This document shows, piece by piece, positions 1 to 7,714 of a stretch of 64,000 bases of DNA. The notes under the pieces were generated by a model that had not been told where the DNA came from, did not search any database, and saw only the letters and a program-made list of their open reading frames with translations. This DNA comes from Rhodobiaceae bacterium (GTDB lineage: Bacteria > Pseudomonadota > Alphaproteobacteria > Rhizobiales > Tepidamorphaceae). Location: the NCBI GenBank assembly GCA_020637855.1, contig JACKJR010000001.1, positions 1 through 64,000 on the forward strand, in the 5' to 3' direction. Numbering within the stretch: the first letter of the stretch is position 1; each line of letters begins with the position of its first letter. The position numbers and the translations under genes are program-made.

Positions 1-75
1 TCTGATATCGACGATGCATAATAAAGCTGTTGGTCGCAGCGGCGAACTGGGATCCAATGTCGAATTCGTCGACTT

Positions 76-279
76 TCAGTGCAACCGATCACTTGGGCAA
101 GAATAGTACCTGTCAGCTACATGCTGTATCGCCATAAATATCAGGTACATACCGAATTCGTCGCCTTCATCGAGCTTTCGCACAGCATCGTCTAACAATT
201 CCAGTGCACCAGCCTGGCGGTTCCCTGTAGATGTGTTGATCGCCACTCTCGGTTTGGAAGCTGTATTGGGGTTCGCCAT
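76..279 (-). CDS. Small unrecognised protein (67 aa), last gene of the AHL-synthase/P450 operon
   Basis: I do not recognise this protein. Its ATG overlaps the stop codon of the P450 gene (TAATG), which strongly suggests translational coupling and marks it as a real gene despite its size. The first 20 or so residues are polar and look unstructured. Residues 24-58 could form amphipathic helices, with an acidic DEGDEF patch and then a hydrophobic MYLIFMAIQ stretch. There is no signal peptide, cysteine motif or recognisable fold. Beyond its stop codon another minus-strand frame stays open to the window edge and reads KVDEFDIGSQF, so the gene might be longer and frameshifted. Function is unknown; the context suggests a partner of the synthase or P450. 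Confidence 0.55.
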   Translation of the reverse strand: MANPNTASKPRVAINTSTGNRQAGALELLDDAVRKLDEGDEFGMYLIFMAIQHVADRYYSCPSDRLH

Positions 280-1571
280 TACGCAGCCTTTCTCTGGCTC
301 TTTCCATGTGCCATTTTCGGTCGCAGCCGCATGCGCATGGGCGGTGGGATGATCGTGATAACTGGGATTGGGGGATTCACTGGCTCTGGCGAAAGGAGTT
401 GGACATCGAAACTGGACGCGATCTCCAGCACGAATAACTGAAGTTCGAGCAACGCGAAGGCCATGCCCACGCAAACCCTTGGACCGGCACCGAAGGGGAT
501 GTATGCCGCGCCAGAATGGGTGCGTGATAAATCGAACTTTTCGGGATCCTGCCAATAGCGAGGATCGCGTTGTAATTGCCACGGACTGATAAGCAGGGAA
601 GAGCCAGGTTTCAGCTTTCGTCCGCCCAGTTCGATCGGCCGTTTGGTTTCCCGTGAGAGCCAATACGCTGACGGATACAACCGGAGCGTCTCTTTCACAA
701 AGGCGAGTGTTGTCGTGGCCTTGGCGAGCTGTGATCCGTCGATCTCGCCGGCCTCATCGGAGATGAGACGCGCCTCTTCCGCGATCTTCTCCGCGATGTC
801 GGGATAACGCGCTAGGAAATAGAGTAGCCATGCCGCCGCGGACCCGGATGTGTGATGCCCAGCCAGCATGTTGAGGAGGATTTCCTCGTGCATGGCTTTG
901 TCCGAAAGATTCAGTTTCTCAAGTGCTGATATGAGGCTGTGGCGTTTTGCATTGGCGCGCGTTTTGTCGACAACCAGAGCCATCGTACGGTTGGCATCTG
1001 CGAGCTTCCGCTTCTTGCGCTGGCGAACCCAAGGCAGATCCGGCACGATCTTGAATATCTGCGCGGCCAGATCGTCTTCGGCCAAATGCAAAGCATGGAT
1101 CAGCGCTGATTCATCGGCGGGGGATAGCACGCCGTGGCCGAACAGGATGGTCGCGATGATACGAACCGCTAACGTCGCGGTGGCCTCATGAGCGTCGAAT
1201 GCTTCGCGTTGGGTCAGTTGAGCGCAGAGCTGCCGTATAACCGCTGATATCTCTGTGACGTAGGTTGAAGTAATCCCCTTGGATAGCTGCGCATGGATGG
1301 CGCCACGTCGTGCGCGGTGCTCTTCTCCGCTCAACACCATCGAACTTTCGCCGATGATTTCTCGAAGCTTGTAGATCAAGCGTCCCTTGTCGATCACCGA
1401 TTCGTCCGCCTTCAGGATCGGCCGGACGAGTTCTGCATCGGTGACCAGAAACACATTGCCCACACCCATAGCCAGTGGCAGCAACGGTTCGGTCGCCTCA
1501 TGACCTCTGCTGGTGAAAAAGTTCAACTGGTCACGCTGGAATGCGATGAGATCCGAAAACGGAAGTTTCAT
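279..1571 (-). CDS. Cytochrome P450 co-transcribed with an AHL synthase
   Basis: A soluble bacterial cytochrome P450 of 430 aa, a haem-thiolate monooxygenase that needs a separate redox partner, none of which is nearby. Visible marks are the I-helix oxygen-binding motif AGHHTS (about residue 238), the K-helix ETLRLYP (about 294) and the haem-binding loop FGAGPRVCVG (about 358-367) with its cysteine ligand. There is no N-terminal membrane anchor. The ATG lies inside the end of the synthase gene (41-base overlap) with GGAG 7 bases upstream, so the two are translated from one message. The substrate cannot be read from sequence. The context suggests oxidation of the acyl-homoserine lactone or its acyl precursor, or of a metabolite under quorum control. 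Confidence 0.9.
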   Translation of the reverse strand: MKLPFSDLIAFQRDQLNFFTSRGHEATEPLLPLAMGVGNVFLVTDAELVRPILKADESVIDKGRLIYKLREIIGESSMVLSGEEHRARRGAIHAQLSKGITSTYVTEISAVIRQLCAQLTQREAFDAHEATATLAVRIIATILFGHGVLSPADESALIHALHLAEDDLAAQIFKIVPDLPWVRQRKKRKLADANRTMALVVDKTRANAKRHSLISALEKLNLSDKAMHEEILLNMLAGHHTSGSAAAWLLYFLARYPDIAEKIAEEARLISDEAGEIDGSQLAKATTTLAFVKETLRLYPSAYWLSRETKRPIELGGRKLKPGSSLLISPWQLQRDPRYWQDPEKFDLSRTHSGAAYIPFGAGPRVCVGMAFALLELQLFVLEIASSFDVQLLSPEPVNPPIPVITIIPPPMRMRLRPKMAHGKSQRKAA

Positions 1572-2184
1572 CGATAATCTCCATGTGTCTCAAGGTGGGG
1601 GCAAAGATGTGCCGCAAGTGATCTAGCTGTGGCATCAAAGGAATTTCGCCCACGACGGCCACGATGGGCCGGCCATAGGCGTCAATTCCGATGTGGGATG
1701 GTTCGCCGTAGCGTTGGGTCTCAATGCCCATCCGCTGGAGCAAGCGCTCATGCTGGATATCCACTAAGGCTGGTAACGCACTTGCGTTGCGAAGCCAGGC
1801 GAATTCGAACATCGCGCAGTAGAGATGACGCCCGAGATACGGGAAGGATTTATCGACGCCGAACCGGCTAATTTCCCAAGCCGTGTCATCGACGGGAAAT
1901 CTGTCGAGTGGTGCGAGATTGGCGAATGCATCCTTCACCAGATAAGGACGGTCACATGGTATGGCACGAAAGCAGCCACGAATGTGCTCGCCTTCGAAGA
2001 GCGCGCAATATTCAGCCCATTGATGGTCGAATTGGTCCTCTTCTAGGCCATTGTTAATATCGAGAGACCAACCGAGCTGGTCGGCAAACAAATGCCTACG
2101 CAACTGACACAGATAGCGGTAGAGACCAGAGTTTTGGTCCCGTTGGAAATAGATTGCCCTTATGCGTCGATTCATCGGGGCCAT
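1531..2184 (-). CDS. LuxI-family acyl-homoserine-lactone synthase
   Basis: An autoinducer synthase that makes an N-acyl-homoserine lactone from S-adenosylmethionine and an acyl carrier (ACP or CoA). Family marks are present: the N-terminal block with RRHLF and LGW followed by EEDQFD, the central CFRAIP block, and WEISRFGVD holding the conserved Glu and Arg. The length of 217 aa is normal. The first ATG at 2193 abuts the AGGAG motif, so the ATG at 2184, nine bases downstream of it, is the better start. A palindrome lies about 55 bases upstream, between this gene and the divergent LuxR gene. The gene overlaps the following P450. Chain length of the product cannot be predicted. Confidence 0.93.
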   Translation of the reverse strand: MAPMNRRIRAIYFQRDQNSGLYRYLCQLRRHLFADQLGWSLDINNGLEEDQFDHQWAEYCALFEGEHIRGCFRAIPCDRPYLVKDAFANLAPLDRFPVDDTAWEISRFGVDKSFPYLGRHLYCAMFEFAWLRNASALPALVDIQHERLLQRMGIETQRYGEPSHIGIDAYGRPIVAVVGEIPLMPQLDHLRHIFAPTLRHMEIIDETSVFGSHRIPA

Positions 2185-2234
2185 CGCCAGCATCTCCTGA
2201 ATTCGCTAAGGTGGAAATGCTGAAGGACGGTCTG

Positions 2235-2254
2235 TCATGGGGGTACCCCTAGAA
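2235..2254. promoter_or_regulatory. Candidate lux-box palindrome between luxR- and luxI-type genes
   Basis: A perfect 10-base palindrome, GGGGTACCCC (2240-2249), with weaker flanking symmetry, lies between the divergent LuxR and LuxI genes. Its centre is about 60 bases upstream of the synthase ATG and about 38 bases upstream of the likely luxR GTG. Position and symmetry fit a LuxR-AHL operator, although the bases are unlike the V. fischeri or tra boxes. Inference from position only. Confidence 0.45.
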
Positions 2255-2282
2255 ATGGGGGGTTTTGACAGGGGGCGGGCGT

Positions 2283-3056
2283 GTGAGTTTGGAAGAAACC
2301 ATCGCGCGCATCGAAGGTTGCGCGGATTTACTGGAGCTCAAACAGACGCTGCAGGACTATATCGAGTCCAAAGGTTTTTCGGAGTTTTCCTTTATCGACA
2401 ACAGTTGGCACGGTTCCGCTGATCCACTGATCATCAACTCCATCACTGAAAGCTGGGAAAGCGATTATCGTTCCAACGGATTTCTGGATGTCGATCCCTG
2501 TCTTCCGCTAGCAAGGTCTCTGAATACTGCGTTCACTTGGTCTGATGTGCCGGCACCCGTGTATGCGGGAAAACGCAAGCCAGGTGCATTGCGCGTCATG
2601 GAAGCGGCACAGGACCACAAGTATCAGAATGGCCTCGTCATCCCATTCCACTACCGCGACCATCTCGGTGCCTATTACTCCTCTGTCTGCACGCTCTTTT
2701 GGAAAGATCCGGCTCCAGCCTTCGTGAAGCGTTTGCGGCTTGATCGTTATGAGATGCACATGGTCCTGCTCTATTGGGCTCAGCGCACGATCGATATTGG
2801 CACACGGACGCACAGGGGCGGGCGATTCAGAGATCGCGACAGTAGGGGATACGAGGACATTTACCTCACGGATCGGGAGCGAGATGTTCTGCTGTGGGCT
2901 GCGCAAGGCAAAACCAGTGAGGACACAGGTAACATCCTCGGGATATCGCGAGAGACCGTTGATGAGTACATCAAGGTCTGTCTGGAGAAGCTCGATGCGG
3001 CCAACCGGACACAAGCGGTCGTCAAGGCGATCTATCTCGGATTGATCGTGCCATAG
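2283..3056 (+). CDS. LuxR-family quorum-sensing transcriptional regulator
   Basis: An AHL-responsive regulator of about 257 aa. The N-terminal autoinducer-binding domain keeps the invariant ligand-pocket residues: W and Y in SWESDY, the DVDP aspartate, and the FTW tryptophan. The C-terminal GerE-type helix-turn-helix reads LTDRERDVLLWAAQGK then ISRETVDEYI. An upstream TTG at 2265 is also in frame, but the GTG at 2283 follows a G-rich stretch and gives a normal family length. It is divergent from the AHL synthase, the classic arrangement for a cognate pair, and probably controls that operon through the palindrome between them. Codon use is less GC-rich than the rest of the window. Confidence 0.92.
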   Translation: MSLEETIARIEGCADLLELKQTLQDYIESKGFSEFSFIDNSWHGSADPLIINSITESWESDYRSNGFLDVDPCLPLARSLNTAFTWSDVPAPVYAGKRKPGALRVMEAAQDHKYQNGLVIPFHYRDHLGAYYSSVCTLFWKDPAPAFVKRLRLDRYEMHMVLLYWAQRTIDIGTRTHRGGRFRDRDSRGYEDIYLTDRERDVLLWAAQGKTSEDTGNILGISRETVDEYIKVCLEKLDAANRTQAVVKAIYLGLIVP

Positions 3057-3150
3057 TGTTCTCCTATGCTCGCCTAGGTGCGCCGATGCGCATTAAATTT
3101 TTCTGTGAATTTTAGTTGGCTTGGGAATCGAACCAAAGCCAAAATGCGGT

Positions 3151-3187
3151 GTGTGGGTAAAAGTGGGGTAAAATATTTTACCCACAC
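3151..3187. repeat. Three GGGTAAAA half-sites forming palindromes
   Basis: GGGTAAAA occurs at 3155-3162 and 3166-3173 as direct repeats, then inverted as TTTTACCC at 3176-3183. The last two form a perfect 18-base palindrome (3166-3183). A 12-base inverted repeat also pairs 3151-3162 with 3176-3187. The repeats sit about 40 bases from a tRNA-3'-end-like sequence. This arrangement resembles arm-type integrase binding sites beside an attachment core. Confidence 0.55.
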
Positions 3188-3224
3188 CAAGATAAAAATA
3201 ATTAAATCAATTACTTAGGTATGA

Positions 3225-3247
3225 ATTCGATTCCGCCCCTGGCACCA
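3225..3247 (+). other. tRNA 3'-end-like sequence, candidate attachment (att) core
   Basis: This stretch has the T-loop TTCGATT, a T-stem-like CCGCC and an acceptor end finishing in ACCA. By memory it differs by about one base from the 3' end of alphaproteobacterial tRNA-Phe. No complete tRNA precedes it; the upstream sequence is AT-rich. A displaced tRNA 3' end is the usual scar of tyrosine-integrase insertion. It would mark the border of an island that includes the quorum-sensing genes to the left. No integrase gene is visible in the window. Confidence 0.45.
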
Positions 3248-3454
3248 TCACTTTCTCGAGTTTCAATCAGACCAACCGGTTTGAGTCCGCCAAAGCTGAG
3301 TGGATGCCAAAGCTGAGTGGATGAATGTACCCGGCTGTACTGGTGTGCATTGTTCCCGGCGTGGGGGCAATGAATAACCGGGCGGTCGATGCAGGTGGTC
3401 AGTCCCGGTCTGGCAACCGCAATCTGCCAATGTTTCCGGCTTCGGGCGCGCCGG

Positions 3455-3643
3455 CTATTTCGCTTTGTAGCAGCCTTCGAACAGCAAGTAGTCCTTGGAC
3501 TCTTCCTTCAGCGTCTCGCCCTTGGAAGTTGCCTCCACAGCGCCGGTCTTGACCGCGTCGCCGCTCTCCAGCTTGGTGAATCCACCCTGTACCTGGTCCA
3601 GCTCGGTATCGCTCAATTCGGTCACTTCGATCTTCTTGGTCAT
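3455..3643 (-). CDS. Double-glycine-leader peptide (bacteriocin/RiPP-like precursor), 62 aa
   Basis: A short precursor-like peptide. Residues 1-21 form a leader with LSDTELDQVQGG, the classic double-glycine signal cleaved by C39-peptidase ABC exporters. The core of about 41 residues is hydrophilic, with many Lys, Glu, Thr and Ser, and has a single Cys near the C terminus (LFEGCYKAK). A single Cys and few hydrophobic residues argue against a lantibiotic. No transporter, peptidase or modification enzyme lies within the window, so it is an orphan precursor. The ATG at 3643 has only a weak upstream GAGAA. It could be a bacteriocin-like or signalling peptide. Confidence 0.7.
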   Translation of the reverse strand: MTKKIEVTELSDTELDQVQGGFTKLESGDAVKTGAVEATSKGETLKEESKDYLLFEGCYKAK

Positions 3644-3775
3644 CGCCGTTCTCGTTCAGTATTGCCGGGCCTAACGCGTTTAACTTGCTGCCGATCCTAG
3701 CGTAAAACTTCGGCAAGCACGAGGGACAGGCCGGTGCGGGCAAAACGACAGCTTCCAGTGCGCACGAAATGAATG

Positions 3776-3800
3776 AAAAAGCCCCCGGCGAACCGGGGGC
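3776..3800 (-). terminator. Rho-independent terminator after the AGCS symporter gene
   Basis: On the minus strand GCCCCCGG, loop TTCG and CCGGGGGC are followed directly by five T. It lies 31 bases past the symporter stop, a textbook intrinsic terminator. Confidence 0.9.
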
Positions 3801-3830
3801 TTCGTATTTGCTGAGGCGGTGTTTCCCAGC

Positions 3831-5375
3831 CTACTTGAATTTCTTGATCTCGCCGGTCTTCAGGCGCGAGAGGTAGCTGTCCATCTCACCTTTGACGATC
3901 GGCATCAGGAAGTAGAGCGCGATGATGTTGACAACCGCCATGGCAAAGATCGCAGCATCCGAGAAGTCGATCACCGGACCGAGATTTGCGGAAGCGCCAA
4001 TCACCACGAAGACGCAGAACAGGACCTTGAACACCAGTTCCTTGGTTTTCCCTTCACCGAAGATGAAGGTCCAGGCTTTCAGGCCGTAGTAGGACCAGCT
4101 GATCATCGTCGAGAAGGCGAACAGGATCACCGCGATTGCCAGGATGTATTTGAACCAGCCGAAGGCCGAGGAGAATGCGGCCGACGTCAGCGCCACACCC
4201 TTGTTGCCGTCGATCGTCTGGATGGTCGAGGCACCTTCGTCGAGAAGATACATTCCTGTGTTCGGATCGCTGACGAGCTGGCCGGTGATGATGATGACGA
4301 GCGCCGTCATGGTGCAGATCACCACCGTGTCGATGAAGGGTTCGAGCAGCGATACGAAACCTTCGGTGATCGGTTCCTTGGTGCGCACCGCCGAGTGGGC
4401 GATGGCCGCCGAACCGACGCCGGCTTCGTTCGAGAACGCCGCCCGCTTGAAGCCCTGGATCAGCGCGCCGGCGACACCGCCCGCAACACCAAGCCCGGTG
4501 AAGGCGCCAGCGAAAATCTGACCGAAGGCCCAGCCGATCTTGTCGGCGTTCATCAGGATGATAACGAGCGCGGTCGAAACATAGAGGATGCCCATGAAAG
4601 GCACGACCTTCTCGGTCACTTTGGCGATGGACTTGAGCCCGCCCACGATTACGGCGAATACGATCCCTGCAAAGATCAGCCCGGTGATCCATCCAGGATA
4701 GTCGCCGATCACATTGGCGATCTGCGCGTGCGCCTGATTGGCCTGGAACATGTTGCCGCCGCCGAACGCGCCGAAGATGCAGAAGATCGAAAACAGGATC
4801 GCCATGAACTTGCCGGCCGGCAGGCCGCGCTGGGCGAAACCCTTGGTCATGTAGTACATCGGGCCACCGGAAACGGTGCCGTTTTGATACTCGTTGCGGT
4901 ATTTGACGCCGAGGGTGCATTCGGTGAATTTCGACGCCATGCCCATGAGGCCGGCGAGGATCATCCAGAAGGTTGCACCGGGCCCGCCAATACCGACGGC
5001 CACGGCGACACCCGCGATGTTGCCAAGACCAACCGTACCCGAAAGGGCCGTGGCGAGCGCCTGGAAGTGGCTGACTTCACCGGCGTCATTGGGGTCGGAA
5101 TAGTCGCCCTTGACCAGTGATATGGAGTGCGGAAACGCACGGAACTGGATGAACCCGAAATAGAGAGTGAAGATCGTTGCCGCGATAACCAGCCATGCAA
5201 CGATCCACGGGAAAGATGTGCCGGGAAACGGACTGAAGATGAAATTGACGAACCAGCCGGTGGCGCTTGCGAAGCCATCGTTGATCTGCTGGTCGAGCGA
5301 TTGAGCGAAAGCCGGTGCTGTTGCAGCGAGCACCGCCGATAGGGCAGCTACCGGTGCCGCGAGTGACTTTTTCAT
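3831..5375 (-). CDS. Sodium:alanine/glycine symporter (AGCS family)
   Basis: An inner-membrane amino-acid:sodium symporter of 514 aa. It opens with a cleavable-looking signal (LAAPVAALSAVLAATAPAFA), which is seen in alphaproteobacterial AGCS members. About eleven membrane spans follow. Family signatures include SGTVGLGNIAGVAVAVGIGGPGA near residue 115, the GGPMYYM loop, and AAFSNEAGVGSAAIAHSA near 325. The start is the ATG after GAGGGG at 5375; the longer open frame upstream runs through the stress-protein gene. It follows that gene by 23 bases and probably shares its promoter. The divergent Lrp-type gene is the likely regulator. Confidence 0.93.
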   Translation of the reverse strand: MKKSLAAPVAALSAVLAATAPAFAQSLDQQINDGFASATGWFVNFIFSPFPGTSFPWIVAWLVIAATIFTLYFGFIQFRAFPHSISLVKGDYSDPNDAGEVSHFQALATALSGTVGLGNIAGVAVAVGIGGPGATFWMILAGLMGMASKFTECTLGVKYRNEYQNGTVSGGPMYYMTKGFAQRGLPAGKFMAILFSIFCIFGAFGGGNMFQANQAHAQIANVIGDYPGWITGLIFAGIVFAVIVGGLKSIAKVTEKVVPFMGILYVSTALVIILMNADKIGWAFGQIFAGAFTGLGVAGGVAGALIQGFKRAAFSNEAGVGSAAIAHSAVRTKEPITEGFVSLLEPFIDTVVICTMTALVIIITGQLVSDPNTGMYLLDEGASTIQTIDGNKGVALTSAAFSSAFGWFKYILAIAVILFAFSTMISWSYYGLKAWTFIFGEGKTKELVFKVLFCVFVVIGASANLGPVIDFSDAAIFAMAVVNIIALYFLMPIVKGEMDSYLSRLKTGEIKKFK

Positions 5376-5398
5376 GAGTATCCCCTCTTTGATCTTGT

Positions 5399-5833
5399 TC
5401 ACGGCACGATGGTGACCGGCACAGGCGCAGCCTGTGCGAGGCTTCCAACGACGGAGCCGAAGACCCGCGACGACAGTTCCGAATGGCCTGTGCGTCCGAT
5501 GATGATCTGGGTAGCGCCCTCTTCTTCTGCGATGGCGCAAAGCGTCTCGGCGATGTGGCCGTATTTGAGCGCGGTGGTGACGTTCACTCCCTTGCTCTTC
5601 ATGGATTCCACGACCGGAGCCAGCACGGCGGTTTCGGCGCGCTTGAGCTCTTCTTGCCGGCGCATGTGGCGTTCTTCGAGTTCTGTCGGGGTCAAAAAGG
5701 AATAGGGCGACCACTCCAGCACATAGGCGATGACGACGGTGCCACCCTGTGCTTTGGCCAGCGCCGCGGCGTATTCAAGCGCCGCATTGGAGCCATTGCT
5801 GCCATCGTAACCGACGACCATTTTGTGAGACAT
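5399..5833 (-). CDS. Universal stress protein (UspA family)
   Basis: A single-domain Usp of 144 aa. The N-terminal beta strand MVVGYDGS carries the conserved aspartate. The C-terminal ATP-binding loop matches the family pattern G-2x-G-9x-GS (GRTGHSELSSRVFGS), so it is probably an ATP-binding type. It is first in a two-gene operon with the AGCS symporter. Usp genes are often paired with sodium symporters, where they are thought to modulate transport; that role here is inference. Confidence 0.92.
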   Translation of the reverse strand: MSHKMVVGYDGSNGSNAALEYAAALAKAQGGTVVIAYVLEWSPYSFLTPTELEERHMRRQEELKRAETAVLAPVVESMKSKGVNVTTALKYGHIAETLCAIAEEEGATQIIIGRTGHSELSSRVFGSVVGSLAQAAPVPVTIVP

Positions 5834-5931
5834 CTGTCCCTCCTGTCAGTTTGTGAACCTCTTGCGAGGTGGTTAAAGCCTAACCGCTCTGCGCAGGGAA
5901 AGTTTCTCAAAGGTCTTGCAAGGTTGGAAAA

Positions 5932-5965
5932 TTTCCGGAAAAATTGCTGAATTATAGATTTCAGC
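5932..5965. promoter_or_regulatory. Inverted repeats upstream of the Lrp-type regulator
   Basis: Two adjacent symmetric elements lie in the 145-base divergent region: TTTCCGGAAA (5932-5941) and GCTGAA-N8-TTCAGC (5946-5951 with 5960-5965). Lrp/AsnC proteins bind such A/T-centred symmetric sites, usually upstream of their own gene. They are candidate operators for both directions. Confidence 0.4.
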
Positions 5966-5978
5966 AGGAAAAATTATC

Positions 5979-6437
5979 GTGGATAGAATAGATATTCGAA
6001 TTCTTTCCATTCTCCAGAAGGACGGGCAAGTCTCCATGGCGCGCCTGTCGGAGCAGGTCGGCCTTTCGCTTTCGGCCTGTCACCGGCGTGTGAAATTGCT
6101 GGAGGCGGACGGGAAAATTTCCCACTACGCAGCCCACCTCGATCGCAAGGCGGTAGGGCTGGAGATTCAGGTCTTCATAGAGGTCAAACTGATCAGCCAG
6201 CGCAGTGATGACATCGAGGCGTTCGAACGGGCGATACGGGACATGCCCGAGGTTCTGGAGTGCCATCTCATCTCGGGTGAGTTCGACTACCTTATTCGCG
6301 TCGCCGCGCGTGACACCGGTGACTACGAAAACCTGTACCGCAAGCGTTTGATGCTCATTCCCTCAGTTGCCCAGATGAAGACGCTGCTTTGCCTTTCGGC
6401 GGTAAAGGAATTCCGCGGATTTCATCTGTACGAGTGA
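5979..6437 (+). CDS. Lrp/AsnC-family transcriptional regulator
   Basis: A 152-aa regulator with an N-terminal winged helix-turn-helix (residues 3-55, LSEQVGLSLSACHRRVKLLE) and a C-terminal RAM ligand-binding domain (about 65-145, including GEFDYLIRVAARD). The start is a GTG with AGGAA eight bases upstream. It is transcribed away from usp and the AGCS symporter, so a probable job is amino-acid-dependent control of alanine or glycine uptake. The effector cannot be read from sequence. Confidence 0.92.
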   Translation: MDRIDIRILSILQKDGQVSMARLSEQVGLSLSACHRRVKLLEADGKISHYAAHLDRKAVGLEIQVFIEVKLISQRSDDIEAFERAIRDMPEVLECHLISGEFDYLIRVAARDTGDYENLYRKRLMLIPSVAQMKTLLCLSAVKEFRGFHLYE

Positions 6438-6582
6438 TGCGGGATGCCTGCGTTTGCGCCCGCAGGCCCAATTTGACGTATCGGCATTCCGATTGGACAA
6501 ACAAATCATCGATCGGCCATTATTCTGAGGAGAATTTGCGCCCGCGGGCGGCTTGGAAAAGTTTACCTCGAAGGATTCGCAG

Positions 6583-7683
6583 ATGAATGGCCTGAAGACT
6601 TTCCTGCTTGTCGGCGCTCTTGCCGTTGTTTCAACATCGGCTTTGCCGCAAAGCCGCAATTCCACTCAGGACCATGCGCCGGGCGCGGCCGAACCCGTTG
6701 CGGGTACCCGATTGGATGGCACAAAGGCGACGACACAGCGGACCGCAACGATTCAGGAAGAGCAGGCGCGCAAGTTCAGGAGTGCGCCGCCGAAACTGGA
6801 CGCTTCGAAATTCGATGTCATGACATGGTCTGCCGGCGGGCAGGTCGAACGTTCACCGGCTCCGGGCAACATCGTGGAAGCCATCAAGGCAATGGCACCG
6901 GTTGCCCCGTCAGCAGCCCCGGCAAAAAGATCGGACCCTGTAAAGCTCGACGCGGATGCCATCGAGCCGATCTCCACCGGCAGCGGTCAGCAGAACAGGC
7001 TCATGGTCGGGCCGGATGAGCGCGTCAAAATCGACAAGACGACGCAATATCCGTTCTCCGCCTTCGTTCATCTCATTTCGGAATTTCCCGACAGCAGCAC
7101 CACGGGATGCAGCGGCACGGTGGTTGGACTTCACCACGTCCTCACCGCCGCCAATTGCGTCTTCGACTGGAAAATGAACGCCTGGCCCAAATCCATCGCG
7201 GTTTACCCGGGAAGGAACGGCGATGATGGACCGTTCGGCGGCTACTATGTGGTGGGGCTCTCGGTTGCCAGTGGTTTCAGTGATGCACCGAAAGGCACCT
7301 ACGACTTCGATCGCATGTTGTATGACCTTGCTTTGCTGAGGTTCGAGGAACCGATCGGGGACGCAACCGGCTGGCTGGCTTTCGGTTATGATGACGCCTT
7401 GCCGGTCTTTGTCGGCAATCTCATCGGATACCCGACCGACAAGGACTACACGCTATGGCGCTCATCCTGCGAGATCGATCCCAAGCAAATCGAGCCGAAC
7501 GTTCTCGCCCATCAATGCGACGTAAAGGGAACGGGCGGCGCTGCCATCTATCAGTACACGAAAGACACCGGCGCGCGTACGATCTACGGCGTTCAGGTCG
7601 CGGATTCCGCTGACACGAACTATGCGGTGCGCATCACCGGCCCCTGGTTCGACTGGCTTGTTGCCTCCCGCGACGGCAAGTGA
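6583..7683 (+). CDS. Secreted trypsin-fold protein lacking catalytic His and Ser (pseudoprotease)
   Basis: A 366-aa exported protein, starting at the ATG preceded by AAGGA (an in-frame TTG at 6553 is less likely). A signal peptide covers residues 1-24. About 130 low-complexity, Ala/Pro-rich residues follow, then a chymotrypsin/glutamyl-endopeptidase-like domain. The domain keeps the architecture (TGCSGTVVG, LTAANC, YDLALLRF, a late cysteine pair), but the catalytic His of TAAHC is Asn. The CD-x-x-G-x-SG segment reads CDVKGTGGAA, with no serine. Only the Asp remains. It is therefore probably non-hydrolytic and may bind substrates in the periplasm. It stands alone between the Lrp gene and a convergent chemoreceptor gene. 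Confidence 0.8.
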   Translation: MNGLKTFLLVGALAVVSTSALPQSRNSTQDHAPGAAEPVAGTRLDGTKATTQRTATIQEEQARKFRSAPPKLDASKFDVMTWSAGGQVERSPAPGNIVEAIKAMAPVAPSAAPAKRSDPVKLDADAIEPISTGSGQQNRLMVGPDERVKIDKTTQYPFSAFVHLISEFPDSSTTGCSGTVVGLHHVLTAANCVFDWKMNAWPKSIAVYPGRNGDDGPFGGYYVVGLSVASGFSDAPKGTYDFDRMLYDLALLRFEEPIGDATGWLAFGYDDALPVFVGNLIGYPTDKDYTLWRSSCEIDPKQIEPNVLAHQCDVKGTGGAAIYQYTKDTGARTIYGVQVADSADTNYAVRITGPWFDWLVASRDGK

Positions 7684-7714
7684 GCGGGCCGGCCTGGCGT
7701 GCAAGCCCGAAGGC

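Larger units (their letters stand above)
3057..3454. other. Intergenic region, AT-rich, with att-like site and a short tandem repeat
   Basis: No gene is seen here. Besides the GGGTAAAA repeats and the tRNA-like end there is an imperfect hairpin at 3115-3142 and an exact 17-base tandem duplication (3289-3305 and 3306-3322). Base composition changes across this segment, from AT-rich on the left to GC-rich on the right. Confidence 0.5.

Noticed and set aside
3113..3145. Minus-strand tRNA-like T-arm near the att region
   Set aside because: It forms only an imperfect hairpin and lacks the other tRNA arms.
3819..5120. 433-residue plus-strand frame
   Set aside because: Antisense shadow of the AGCS symporter; Asp/Arg/His-rich composition typical of a reversed GC-rich gene.
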